The position numbers and the translations under genes were made by a program. Positions 13,433 through 25,900 of a stretch of DNA of 64,000 nucleotides are shown piece after piece; the first letter of the stretch is position 1; each line of letters begins with the position of its first letter. The DNA comes from Syngnathus acus (lineage: Eukaryota > Chordata > Actinopteri > Syngnathiformes > Syngnathidae), in assembly GCF_901709675.1 (NCBI RefSeq), contig NC_051088.1:20436693-20500692 (forward strand), read 5' to 3'. The notes under the pieces were generated by a model that was not told the DNA's origin, did no database searches, and saw only the letters and a list, made by a program, of their open reading frames with translations.

Positions 13433-14767
13433 GGGTTGACGCGATGTTGCCCAGATGTGACCCAATCAGTCTGATTCCATAAAAAGCATATACACAGCTA
13501 CGACACATTGGAGATGAAAAAGTTGCAGTGAGTGCTCACAACGACCGCAAAAATTTCATGGCCCATGATGACAACTACCTAAAAAGCTTATATTCAGATT
13601 TGCAAAGGCTGACACTGAGAAGTAACTTGTTCAACTTTTCCTGAAGCTTGAGGTAGCTAAGATGCGCTCTGTTTTGGCCATGACATTACAACACAAAAGG
13701 CATAAGAAATGTATGAGCACAAAGTCTAAATGAAGCGGTTCCCCATTAAAAAAAGAAAATCTGGCCCTGTCGTTCAGGGTAAAGAGTGTTTTGTGCTCAA
13801 CCTTGCAGAATAATTTTAGAATAATGCAGTGAGCACCCAAGCTATAATTAATGCAGGCAAGACAGAAGTTGTGTTTTCAGTCAATGTGAATGGTCTCAAG
13901 CAGATGGCAATGCCAGTTTGTGCAAAGACAAAAGCCCCGTAGCTTTCATTTAATTTCAAAGAAGGGAAAATATATGTGGTAGACTATTCTTTATTTCTCT
14001 TGCAACCGATCTGTGCTTTTCACCTTTTTCAGAAGCAAAATGATGATGAGTGCTGACCTATGACACATTAAACAAAAGCCAGGGCTCTCCAGGATGAGTT
14101 AGAATTTTGAACAGTCGTATATAGGCCAGGATTGTACCTTGATCACTATTTGCCATTGTACACCAACTGCCATGGCGATCAAAACCCTGCGGACAATTGA
14201 ACGTATACAATCTGCTTTAGGGATTCATGCAATACACATGACATAGAGAATTACTGCATGTTAATTCATTTACTAACTGTGTATGCACGAATATGCACGT
14301 GCTTGAATTTGTGTGTACTGAGCGAACAAATTTAGAATCTCGTCAGACTATGCATATGCACAATGATGTATCACACAGCTCTTAACCACTCATCACTAAA
14401 ATATATGTGGGAAATTTTAGGCATGTGATAATCATTATCTGACAATATTAGAACACAACTCACAATTATTACTTATAATATTTTGATTTACTTGTTACTT
14501 AGGTTGCCTGTCCATAGTGCCTTGTACAGTATGGCAGCATTTTGTCACTTATTGTTATCAAAATACTTGTGGACATGTATAAGAATATGACATTCATATT
14601 CTGAAAATAACAACTATCTTTATTTCCGTGCTGTGGAGCAAAAAAATATGAAGAATAATATATACGTGTTGTATATCCATGCAAACTAGCTCTCCGCTCT
14701 AAGAGAGGTGCTGAAGCTCATTAGCTGTACTTTAAATGTAAAACAGGAGAATGTGCTTCTTAACCAC
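13433..14767. other. No gene seen
   Basis: AT-rich single-copy-looking DNA with several TATG/CATA-rich patches (14270-14370). No conserved frame or known repeat recognised. Confidence 0.45.
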
Positions 14768-14880
14768 GTGTCAAAGCCAAGACCCGAGGGCCAGATCCGG
14801 CCCTCCAAATTATTTTATGTGGCCCTTGGAAGCAAATCTTGTCTGTCAATTTAGATATGCTTCAATTTCCATGACTGTCA
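14768..14880 (-). mobile_element. Decayed end of a hAT-type MITE
   Basis: The segment with GGGCCAGATCCGGCCCTCCA and TTTTATGTGGCCC is related to the reverse complement of the right end of the MITE at 15566-15895, and to 45629-45720. The terminal bases are degraded. A run of 23 T lies just right of it at 14903-14925. Confidence 0.5.
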
Positions 14881-15419
14881 CTATGTGGCTGAGCAATCAT
14901 GATTTTTTTTTTTTTTTTTTTTTTTGGTGAAAGGGGTCAAATCATTGTGGCCATAGATTTCATCAAAGATCCCTAACAGCTGGGCCACAGAATGGACCTC
15001 AAGCCATAAGAAACCAAACCACACAGAGACAGACAGTTGAGCACAGCGACAAGTGCACCTCACAGGAAAATACTCTGTGGTTGGCAGACAGCCCATGCTA
15101 TAATTTGCCTTTTCACTGCGTCCGTTGGCGGTCAGGCCGTGGGCGTGCCACAGTCATTGAGCGTTGAGATGTTGCAGACAACGTAATGAGGGGATGCATG
15201 TGTGTGTGTGGGGTGGGGGTCAGAAGATGGCGCGTCTTGGTCTTGCTGACAGCAGGTCAACAATATTAAGGGACTGTGTCATTGTGTCATAAACATTTTT
15301 GGATTTAGGCATGAAGATGTAGTATGCGACAAGCTTGTGGAAATGTGTCTCGGCTGGAATCAGTGCCAGACGCAAGTTGATAGTTACAGTCTGCAGCACG
15401 TGTGGAAGAAGCATGTGCT

Positions 15420-15557
15420 GAAATGAATTAAGGGTTCAGGGTTTTGCCCAAGGAGACTTTGACAGCAGTCAGTCAGACCTGGGATTTGAACCGCCAAGCC
15501 TTGTGTCACTAAACAAATCACAATACCAATAGAGCCACAGGGGCCCAGATGAATGTT
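15420..15557 (-). mobile_element. tRNA-derived SINE, minus strand
   Basis: Read on the minus strand it begins with a tRNA-like head. The A-box-like TGGCTCTATTGG lies near 15538-15527 and a perfect B box GGTTCAAATCCC near 15492-15481. Its body contains a reverse reading of TTTTGCCCAAGGAGACTTTG. The spacing fits a pol III internal promoter. It is not a tRNA gene, as the anticodon arm and acceptor stem do not pair. A MITE is inserted directly beside it. Confidence 0.6.
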
Positions 15558-15565
15558 GTCTAGAT

Positions 15566-15895
15566 CAGGGGTGTCAAACTCATTTCTTTTCGCGGGACGC
15601 ATTGTAGTCATAGCTTCTTTCGGAGCGCTTTTATGACTGTCAACCCAAATAAATGTATGAGCACCTCATATTATATACAGTAAAAGCTACAAAACAAACT
15701 GACAAATAACTCGTTTTCAAATCAGACGAGTAAAAACTGGTCAAACATTTAAAAAAAAAGATATTATTAAAAGTGAAGACAATTTGCAATTCTAGTAATG
15801 ACACACGAATTTGATGCACAATTTGTCTTTGCGGACCACATAAAATGATGTGGTGGGCTGTATCTGGCCCCCGGGCCTTGAGTTTGACACCTGTG
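15566..15895. mobile_element. Intact hAT-type MITE (330 bp) with 8-bp target duplication
   Basis: The left end is CAGGGGTGTCAAACTCA. The right end, read in reverse complement, is CACAGGTGTCAAACTCA. The element is flanked on both sides by the 8-bp duplication GTCTAGAT (15558-15565 and 15896-15903). Short terminal repeats beginning CA and 8-bp duplications are diagnostic of the hAT superfamily. There is no transposase frame, so it is non-autonomous. The perfect flanking duplication suggests a fairly recent insertion. Decayed relatives are at 14768 and 45629. Confidence 0.88.
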
Positions 15896-15903
15896 GTCTA
15901 GAT

Positions 15904-16799
15904 AGAAGTCAGATGAGAAGGACATTGGTGGTGGAGAAAAGATTAAAGTGGTGGGGAATGTCAAAGGAAGGTTGGATGCGTACTGCTGGATGCATCATCA
16001 AAATGTCAAACATGATGGTAGCTAATTTTATTGGCATTGCAAAAAAACCCTGCTATAATACAGATATAATTGCATTAATTGGTAAAAGGGCCCAAAATTT
16101 GGATTTGTCAACAACTCAATCCAATGATCACAATGGCCACTGCCAGGAAGAAGCTGCTGAAGTAACAAATAGATTTGTGGTTTCAAGATTTTCACTTCTG
16201 CTTTGGCCTCAATGGTGGTTTGCACTCCCATTGCTACAACCATTTGAAGTGCTGGCCTAAAACTTTTGCAGAGTGCTTTTAAATCACAGAAAATAAACAC
16301 CCCAACAAATGTTGTTCCACCCTTCACGACACTGCCACCCTCAAAGTTGCATATGAACAAGCTGATTGAGTCCAGGCCATCTGTGGCCGAAAACCTCGAA
16401 TAGAAAGAGAACTCAATGCTGTGTTTGTCCACTCCTTTGCTCATTAAGGATCTACTATTCATGCCAGGCCCTTTGGATGACAAAGACAGCTCACAACTGC
16501 ACATTTTCACTAAGCGGAGGCTAGTTTTTTTTCCCCCTCTTCCTCAAAAGCCTCCTTTATCCGAATTTCCTTCACAGAAACCTAAATCGATTAAGTAGGA
16601 ACTTTTCTATTTGCCAGATTGGCCCACAGGGAGGACCTACTCACTTACTGTATGTCCACCATTTGAATTACAAAGGACCCCCCAGCCTACCCCTTTCAGT
16701 TCATCTTCTGTCATGATTCAGGTTTTGTCTCCTGTTGGCTTCAATTGAGTAATTGGTACCTCGTAAATCCAGAGTGACAGCAATTTTACTTTTTTGGCA
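15904..16799. other. No recognised gene; unexplained minus-strand open frame
   Basis: A 160-codon open frame runs on the minus strand at 16028-16510. Its composition looks protein-like (for example SRFSATDGLDSISLFICNFE), but I recognise no family. A frame of this length could arise by chance in 64 kb. It might be a remnant of a repeat or pseudogene. The rest holds nothing recognisable. Confidence 0.3.
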
Positions 16800-17253
<454 letters not shown>

Positions 17254-17254
17254 G

Positions 17255-18110
17255 CGAGGAGAAATCCTGCCCCGCGCGTCGTCACTTCGGGACATCCGCG
17301 CCAATGTGGTCCTGAGCTTGACTTGAGCTGGCATGACGGAATGATCAACGATTGCCTCCCGCAATATCGGTGTTAGTGTGGTGTTATCCACCGAGCGAAC
17401 TCACCACCGTGATTATTTTGCTTATTGACAGACTGCAGGTGTGCACACTTTGGCAATATGTAATGTTTGAAACGACGCGGCGATTTGTGGAGAATTGCAC
17501 TACTTTGAGGAGTTCTCTCATTCTATATCTCGATCCAATACCCCCCCCCCCCCTCCCCCCTACGGCGCTCTATTCTGCAGGCCAGGGAACAGATTCCCCG
17601 CAATGTCTGTGAACTGACAGCGTAAAGATCGGAACCATTTGGAAACTGTGAAGGTAAGGTTAACATTTTTATTCTAAATGATATCCTCAAAAATTCTGTT
17701 GAGCGGTTTTGTTTGACTGACCGTATTTATCGGCCATTGCCGGTGCGTTTAATTATATTAAAGTCCCCCGTTACGCATCAGATCCAGTGGTTGCTTTTGT
17801 AATATACAATTCATGACTGCAGTATATAGCCAGATGCTCCTTTCCTTTTTCCAAACGTCAGTGAATGAACTGTGCCGCTGTCTCTTGGCGTAAATATCGG
17901 GTGGGCAGCTCACGCTGACGCGAATTGCTCATGACGTTGGCATTTGTTTGGACATCTCCCGGTGCGTCACGACTGCAGCCAGTGATGTGCACTTGCCCAC
18001 AGACTCCGCACGCAAGCGAGGCGACAACAACCACGTATGGCCACTCCGCGTTATGTGTGCGGAGTGTCCCCCTCCTCTTCCCTTCTGATGTCTGTTTGGA
18101 AAAATGACAA
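17255..18110 (+). promoter_or_regulatory. CpG-rich block, candidate promoter
   Basis: CpG dinucleotides are dense here (for example in CCCCGCGCGTCGTC near 17271, CGACGCGGCG near 17473 and CACGCTGACGCG near 17910) and scarce across most of the window. The block starts where the GA microsatellite ends and contains a good splice donor at 17654. It lies 9 kb before the start-codon exon of the il1rapl1 gene on the same strand. CpG islands mark vertebrate promoters, so this is the most likely promoter region. No clear TATA box was seen. Confidence 0.45.
17581..17653 (+). other. Candidate non-coding exon 1 (5' UTR) of the il1rapl1 gene
   Basis: A strong donor, AAG/GTAAGG, ends the candidate at 17653 inside the only clearly CpG-rich block of the window. 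The left end is uncertain. A C-rich tract followed by TTCTGCAG at 17580 looks like an acceptor, giving a 73-nt internal UTR exon. Alternatively transcription starts further left, and the exon is a first exon reaching back towards 17260. IL1RAPL1 in mammals has a non-coding first exon ahead of the signal-peptide exon, so a UTR exon 9 kb upstream of 26711 fits. There is no transcript evidence here, and the assignment rests on position, CpG content and the donor. Confidence 0.35.
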
Positions 18111-19173
18111 GTGCTTTAAGATTGTAAATATGGATGTGCTGGTATATCTGTGTTAGAGGTATGTCGTGATGGTGTGCATGTACAGTGTGATGTGAGATTC
18201 AAGTATCGTACAGTATGAATAAACAAATCAGAGCATCCCCTTCTTCACCTGTGGGATCTGAAGCACTAAAAACAGTCCATCATCACTAACTTCCCAAGAG
18301 GGAATGGGAAAAACGTGGACATCCGAGCGGCTGCACGCCATATTCTCACGGAATAGTTGGAATGACCCGATTGTTAACGCAGGCGCAGGCAGAAGCTACA
18401 TATTGAGCTGAGTCGAGTGCTCTCACTCAGAAATTGATTTCGATGAAGATAATGTCCCCCGGCATGGACACTTTATGACAATCATATTTATTGCCTTGTG
18501 GTTCCCTGAGTGATCCCTGCAGACAAACTTATTATCGTGTCACAAAAGACATGACCACTCGCTTAGTTTATACTCTCATTGACATATATTGATGAGCACA
18601 CACATGTACCATACTGTGATTATTTGTCAAGAGCTCCTTCCACCATTTACAACCTTCCATGGTGTGTGTAACAAACTGGCTCAAGATGATTATCCTCCTC
18701 TTCAATAAAGGGGATTTATTCTTTTTTTTTTCCCTCTCTTGGTTACCTTCTTTTGTGGTACTGAAAGGAACAGTTGGAATTATGTCAAGCACTGTGGCAT
18801 GTCTCGCTGAGACTTATAAGTATCCTAAGACATGAAAAGCTTTTCCGTGCTTCTGTTGATAGTTTTAATTTTCAAGGAGCTCCTAAAGTTCTTGTTGCCC
18901 GTGGTTTTGCATTGAAGAGTTATGAAAGGGTTTTGAATGAAAGGGTTCATAAATTGGGTGGAAATACATAAGTGCTGTCTCGCCCGGCAATACAGCCCTG
19001 TGTAAGAAACGATTACGGCAATTGATACAGAGTTTTTTGTGTGAGGAACACTAAAGAGGACTTTAAGAAGGTGTACCACCATCCTGGCAATAAAATTACA
19101 TTAATGACTCTGAAAGAAATGAAAAATGCAGAAATTATCCAGCTTGTGTGTAACCATAACAAACGCTGTATGG
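18111..19173. other. No gene seen (candidate intron 1)
   Basis: CpG density falls off after about 18420. A plus-strand frame at 18774-18971 and neighbours have no recognised domain. This lies between the candidate promoter block and the Tigger-like remnant. Confidence 0.4.
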
Positions 19174-19374
19174 TACCGTATATTCCGCACAATAAGGCGC
19201 TTGAGGTTAAAAAGCACAGACTCAATTGCGGGGGCTTTTCTGTACTTAATCCACACATGGGGCCCATGCATGCCATGACTTACAGTAAATTAAAAAAAAA
19301 AACGTTACGGGAGCAAGACAGTGAGTTCGGTTGGACTTTATTCTACTATTTAACTATGTACGCTACTGTATTCA

Positions 19375-19620
19375 CATTATTGTTGATCGATATTCATAAG
19401 CAAATTCATCAAAGTCCTCATTGTCTGTATCTGAATTAAAATGTTAGGCGAGTTCACCACTAAACATGACAAGTTCCCTCTCGTCATTGTTTCGTCGTTG
19501 TCACTTTGCTCTTCCGCAATGATCCCGGCTTTCCAGAAAGCTTGAATAGTGCCTCGTAAGCATGTCTCTGCTAATTCAGAGGGTCCTAAATTGCTGTTTG
19601 CTTTGCAAGAACCAATAGTA
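19375..19620 (-). pseudogene. Broken transposase C-terminus (pogo/Tigger type)
   Basis: Reading the minus strand, one frame gives PSELAETCLRGTIQAFWKAG followed by IIAEEQSDND. After a frameshift another gives an acidic stretch containing SDTDNEDFDEFA. A W/F-x-KAGI motif followed by an acidic tail is typical of the C-terminus of pogo-like transposases. The DDE catalytic core is missing, so the remnant is inactive. The plus-strand 132-codon frame at 19041-19439 is the shadow of this element, not a gene. Confidence 0.55.
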
Positions 19621-19714
19621 TTTATTTATCAATCGCGGCGGGGGAAGTTACTATACATATTACGTACAGTCCTCTGAATGGTTTACCGGCCTGATAAATG
19701 TAAAACGTAATTGG

Positions 19715-19795
19715 GGCCGGAGGTGGAATAGAACCTGCAACCTCTGAAGTGGGCGTGCCAACACGTCCCTGTGCCAGACAACTACATTTACAGAT
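19715..19795 (-). mobile_element. tRNA-like SINE head nested in the Tigger remnant
   Basis: On the minus strand, GCAGGTTCTATTCCACCTCC then GGCCCC matches the B-box region of the SINE heads at 39296 and 54737 (GCGGGTT.GATTCCACCTCC). The head is upstream of it on the minus strand, with GTTGGCACGCCCACTTCAGA. It interrupts the transposon between the transposase remnant and the right terminal repeat, so it inserted later. Confidence 0.55.
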
Positions 19796-20462
19796 CTTGG
19801 AATTCAGTCCACACAAAAGGCACACCTTTGGTTTTTGAGAAGATTAAAGACTTTTAAGTGCACCGTATGGTGTGTGGGAAAATACCGTGCTTCAATACCT
19901 GTGAAATGTGAACATTAGAAGTGAAGTGAAGTGAAATTTAGTTTTGAACATAAGATCGACCAAACACAAAATCTTTTTTTTTTCACATAATTTCATGTTA
20001 TGCCAATAAGGCACATAAATCCACATGTTCAAAAAAGGAGAAGGAAGAAGCTATTGCTTGTTTTTTCCTACCCCTTTTATACATCAACCTTCTCAACATG
20101 GTTGCTAATTAATTTTTTCCGAAGTACATTAGAAGCAACGTACAGCATGCAGCCCCCAGTTAAATCTTGTGAAAATCCAATCTCTGAGAAGATAGAATCT
20201 TCCTCCCCTCCACACGTACACCTCGTGTTCCATCGTAAATCACAATCACTCGGCATTGATCTAACTCGGAGCTATTTATTTTTGTTGCCCCTGTCATGTC
20301 ATGAATTGACGAGTATGGCAGCTCTCGTAGATAACGAATGTGTCTGGATAAAAAGGGAAGCAGTACGCCATCTAAAGATGTTTTAATCTTTCTCTTCTAC
20401 CACTTTTCTGAATGGTGAACATTTTTTTCTTTTACCGGCATGCAGGAAGTTAGACTGGTTAC

Positions 20463-20673
20463 TAATGATGGCCAAATGAAGCTTCAAGATGATTCATGAA
20501 CCCATTGTTGTGTTTACTTAGACCTCTAGATGGCACTCTCTGTTCACCGAAGAGCTGAAAGCCCACTGACTTGCAATTTCTTAAATCTCTCCCTTTAAAC
20601 CAACCAACATTGCCATCTCAAGGAGCCAAAGAATACAACAACTGGTTCATGAAGCTTCATTTTCCCATCACAA
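20463..20673. mobile_element. hAT-type MITE (211 bp) with 8-bp target duplication
   Basis: The left end is TAATGATGGCCAAATGAAGC. The right end in reverse complement is TTGTGATGGGAAAATGAAGC. Both ends continue into related TTCATGAACC...TTGTTGT stretches, the left copy carrying a short insertion. The 8-bp duplication CTGGTTAC flanks it at 20455-20462 and 20674-20681. No coding frame. The duplication length supports the hAT superfamily. Confidence 0.8.
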
Positions 20674-20681
20674 CTGGTTAC

Positions 20682-22963
20682 TATTTTTAACAATGGATGG
20701 CTGCAAAATTGTAATCATATTTAATTTTAACACCATTTTAACAATTTTAACACACCATAGTAACGTTTCAAATATATTTTATGTTTTTCTCAAGTACAAT
20801 GGAATGTCTAAGGTTCAATGCTGCTGAGGTAGTAGATTTTGGTAGTCAACCAAAGCTTTGGGGGGAAACATACCCCACAAATTTCAAAATTCAAACCACA
20901 ATTGCAGAAAATACTGTAATTGGCAATTGGAGTCAAAATAGCAAATAACGAAAATATAATATTCTATCCGCATCTTTTTATAGATTAGGGATGGACAACT
21001 TAAATGATGGATGTCTCAAACTATAGATGGATGACAAAAGACAATTTTTAATCTAAACAGCAGACACATAGAGCAGGATCAAGTGCACCCAAAGTTTAAG
21101 CTCTGTTTTACCATTTTTCACAGTTGGAAATAAATAGGTCTGTAGTAGACCACATTGCAAACGATTGCGATGGTCATTTGGAACAGGGAGAAAATTCCCA
21201 TGTAAGAATCTCTGCCTGAAAGGCATCCATGTCGGCTGGAAATGGCATGCCCGTGGAAGCAAAATGAACAATTTTCCTCTCTCATTTCCCCCTCCTCTGT
21301 TTGGAGTCCCTCTACTTAGTCAGGCATACAAACGTTGTCGTCATACTCCATTAGGGCCGTGCTGATTGATCAAAGTATCGATACCAAATGGCTTGTATTG
21401 ATAATTTATTTTTCTGATTTCAGTTATTTACTTTGATGGACATTTTAAGCTTGCTTTTTTTTGTGACACACCATAACATTTACTGTCTGAGTGAGAATAG
21501 CTTGATGATAACTGCAAGTAAACTACCTGCGAGCAGAGTGTGCAATTTTTTCTCGTGTTCTCTCTGATTGGCAGTGCAAGGCCAGCGGAAAGGAAACCAA
21601 AAAAGAGACACAGAGACTAAGACTTACTACTACTTTGTACATTCCAATTTAAAACAACAATCCAGGATTGTTTCCGTCAAAAAATAGTATGGCACGGTTA
21701 AGAAGTCAAAAACCATGTTATTTAATATGACAAGCAATTTAAAATAGCATAAATGTTTTTTAACCTGAAAGTACTTGATATCAGTATCAGTATTGCCATA
21801 AATAACATCTAGAAACATGGTAAACAGCTCAGTTGTTCTTGATTTGGTGTCTGAATTAGCTTAGTGGTGCCTTTTCCAGTCAGAACACAGTCGCAGCAGA
21901 GTTGGCTCGCTACAGGGTTCTTCATTTACAGACCACTTTACCAGAATAGCCCAGGGGCACACCCCTCCTTGGCCCCCCAATATTCAATTCCAGCTGTTGA
22001 GCAAGGAGATGCAGATTGTCCCTTATCATGTTGGAAGCTTATTTGCATTATATTGTTAAACTCTCAGCAGTAACTAACACGTCTCCTCTTAGCAGCTAAG
22101 CATATTAGTGGTTGCAGTGCTGTTTGGTTATGAAACTCTAGATGCAAAGTTTTTCGTCAGTGCGTCTTCATGTATTTTTAACACCCGACTGACTAAAAAA
22201 GTGAAATGCCTCTTGCGAATACATTTTATACCACTGAGAGACAGTTTTTCAATTCATAAGGAGGATGCGTTTATTGGACGGGCACCATAAATTAGTCGCA
22301 TCTAGTATATTTAACTACTGTTGCCATTGTCGCTTTATGGTTGTCCTCTTGTGAATTGCATATTTTAAACCTTATCGCCTCACAAAGAAGACATAAAGAA
22401 TACAACCCCGCCCCCCCCAGACCTTAGCATAACTCCATGCAGAAGTACATCAGCAACAACAACAAAAAAGATTAAAAAAAAAAAAAATCAATACATTTAC
22501 CGGTAGCACTTTGATTTGCAAGTAGTTATTATTATTCATTTGTTTGTTTGTTTATATATTTTGTCGAGTACAAGAATAAAACCAATTGCCAGCTACAAAT
22601 TCCATGTGGGTTGCTGACAAAATTTGCCAAGGTTTACATTTCGTGTGAAAGTTGTCAGTGAGTTTTAAATCCCACTTGATTGTCTTGTGAACAAACAAGC
22701 CTTTCTTGACCCAAAACGAGTGATTTAATTTACATATAACCCCTAAAGTATAGCCTATATAGTCTTGGGGAATCTGGGCTTCCCAGAATCTTGTTGGGTA
22801 GGGTAGATACATACCTTTATCCCCATAGGTGCTATGAGGCTGACTGTTATGGTTGCATTTTATTCTTCCTACCCCATTCGATCCCTCGATTTATCTTTCC
22901 ATCACCTTTCATCTTCTCCCTGAAGCAATGCCCGTAGAATTTCCCTCAACCCTCTAAGACCCC

Positions 22964-22994
<31 letters not shown>

Positions 22995-25900
22995 TGGGGA
23001 AGGGGAGAGCAAGAGAGAGAGCTTCTCAAATCATTGCCTTCTGTTTTCATTGAAATTATATCCAACGAGCATCCTAATTTCGAATTGTGGTCAGTCCTAT
23101 CAGCCTCTGGATGTCGACTTTTGGAATCACCTTGCTAAAATCAGCTCTCAGTTCACGCTTGGCACTTAGATCAGTGTTTACACTTTGATGATGTCAATGG
23201 AGAAACAAAAGGCAGAAGAGTGACAATGTGTGCCTGTCAAGGACGTCTGCGGTCTGTCCACATAGATGTTTGGTACTCCATGGGCATTAAACACTTGAAA
23301 GCATCAGTCACAACCATTCAGATTTGAACGCAGAGAGAAGGAGAGACAGAATGTAAAGACTAAGAGCCATAAACTCCTCTTCTCAATAACCGCCTGGGGA
23401 GTGCTTTTAAAACCTCTGTTGCCGATTACAGAATTGTTTGTGTGGGTGTGTGAGAGGTGCTCCTTGGGGTTAACTGCGAGAGTCAACAGGGCACCATTGC
23501 GCTTCCTCAGCCCTCCTCAACAATAATTGACTTTTGGATGAGCGAGGCGAAAAATACTGTTGGTGAGAGGTGAAAGGAGGAGATTGAGTGGACAAAAACA
23601 ATTTCACAATGAGATTAAGGTTACAGCAGATGACTGTTATGGAGTTTTTCTTTAAAAATGCAATTTAATTGAAATCCAGGAGGGGCTTATTTCTGGCTAA
23701 GTTTAAAATGTGCTATTATATTGTTGATTTTACTGGCTAAGTTTAAAATGTGCTATTATATTGTTGATTTTGTTCATAAATTGTAATCACGTGTAACCAA
23801 AAATTAAGGACGGTACTTTGTTTCAGTGGAGGTGTCTGACTTTGATTGTTGATTGTTATTTATTCAATTCATTACGCTTTTTATAAAAGAAAAAATCCCA
23901 CTTTATGCATAACGAGTTTGCTCATTGCTCAGCACTAGCCACCTAGCACACACTGCAGATTGGAATTGTCATTTCTCCCGCTCCAAATTAAACTAAATTT
24001 CATATAGTTAGGGTCATAATTGGTTTGTGTCATTTTCCCACCGCTGCTTAACAAAGGTTTTATTGCCACTCCCACATTATGAAGTGCTGTATTACCTTGG
24101 ACAAAGGAACCAGGATGAGCAGAAAAAAAGATTAACGTCTACCATAATCATGCCAAAGCAAGATTAATCTAGTATTGTACAATATTTCCTACAACAGTGT
24201 CTAAATATACACACACGCTCGCTTGGCTTCCTCTCTGTCTGCTCCTCAGCTCCCCCAACCAGTCACAAGTCACAATCGGTAGTTTGCTTTTAAGGCCTTC
24301 CAGAAAATCAGAAATGACTGAACTTCTGAACAACACAAATGCAATATTTTGAGTACAAAAAACATTCAATGATTTTTTTGCATACCACCAGAGGGGCCCC
24401 CCATGTATAGTGAGTGGTATGCCTTCCACCCTTTGAGAAGGGTATTTATTCTCTTAAAAAAGGTGAAGAATTTATATTCAATTAGATTTGCATCGTTAAT
24501 GTTCCCCGCATAAACCGGGCCGCCTGTCTAAACGCAGAACATCCACTGTGCGTGGGGTTTCATCTTCCAGTGGAAGCCAGATTTTTGGATCAGGCAGGGC
24601 ATTTAATGTACCAAATTAGCTAGACGAATGAAAGAGGGAATGATTGCCATGATGACGGTGCTCAACATCTCATACCAATCAGAGGGATGTGCTGGCTGAC
24701 ATTTGCAAAGCAAAGACAGAATTGACAATGCATGTCATCCAAAAGACACCACAAGTCGGGAGCAAGTGAAAGGAAAAAAAAGGAAAAACAAAAAGAGGCT
24801 CGTGTGTCACCGGAAGGTGGATGTTGTTGAAATCAAACTTTGTGACACAAAACTCATTACATAGGAGTCCTTGTCTCCAGTCTGTTAACGCTGATGACCA
24901 TTTATTCATTGTTAATGCGCTATACATTTATTGGATGAAAAAGATTAATGAGTAAAATGACCAAAAGGATGGGTCCGCAACATTCTTCATAGTGACAACT
25001 ACTTCATGGCTATACAGTACATTATTACGTTGGGCTAACAATTTAATACGCACTTCTTACCAAATTTGTTCAAAATATCTATTATTAATTAATTATATTA
25101 ATTTACGTAAAGACACTGATCATGTTAATGATATTTCACAACAATTAGGAAACAAGATAAATATTAAAATGCAACCCCCTTCCCATAAATCTCTACCACT
25201 GTTCACATTTCAGACCTCTCAAAAACTCCTACCCATAGGCACCACGTCACTGTTGTACGAACAATAGTCGTGTGATTGGGCTAGTATTTTTTTTAAAATT
25301 GATATATCTTTATTTCGAACATATCCAAAACATGAAAAATAGGGAAAAAATAAATAAAACAATTAAGAATTTAAAGTGCCATATCCAAGTCCATGAAACA
25401 AACATTTTTTTGTTGTAATTCATAAAAAGATAGTGTCACTCAAGGGTGATGCAGGTTGCCTCAATAAGAGGATGTGGGTTATAAAGAAAAAAGTGTGGAC
25501 ATATTGAAAAGTGAGCCTTGCTCTCACTAATTTCTCAATTTTGAATTAATTAAACCCAATGAATTAAACCCTCAAGTTAACTCATCAGACACATTTCTTG
25601 TGCAGGCCTTGCTTTTGAAATGTGATGCAGTGACCAGTTTGTAGTCCAATTTTTGACATGTCAAGACTCCCAAGCAGATCCTAGCGATTCTTTCAAGCTG
25701 CAGTGCAGTAGATTAATTATAAGTATTCACGACTGCAATCAGTGTGAAATTCTCTCAGAACATCTTGACTTTATTAATGCAGAGACGCTCACAAAGGAGA
25801 TCATGCGGTGTGAGTGTGTGCAGTCTTGCCGGAGCTCAGGCAGGCTTTTCCCTCCGGCTGTCATAGTCCTCTTGCACAGCTTACACTGGCCTGCTCTCCT

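Larger units (their letters stand above)
19174..19889 (-). mobile_element. Decayed Tigger/pogo-like DNA transposon
   Basis: The left terminus, TACCGTATATTCCGCACAAT followed by AAGGCGC, and the right terminus read in reverse (ACGGTATTTTCCCACACACC and on to GTGCACTT) are imperfect inverted repeats. They resemble the teleost element family ending in 'taccgtattttccgcactataaggcgc'. Between them the minus strand carries a transposase C-terminal remnant, and a SINE fragment is nested at 19715-19795. The copy is internally deleted and old. Confidence 0.65.

Noticed and set aside
19041-19439. 132-codon plus-strand frame
   Set aside because: Its 3' two-thirds lie antisense to the Tigger-like remnant, including a terminal inverted repeat and the transposase tail.
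21353-21800. Possible decayed MITE with GATACC/GGTATC-like ends
   Set aside because: The end similarity is too weak and no target duplication was found, so it is only mentioned within the intron description.
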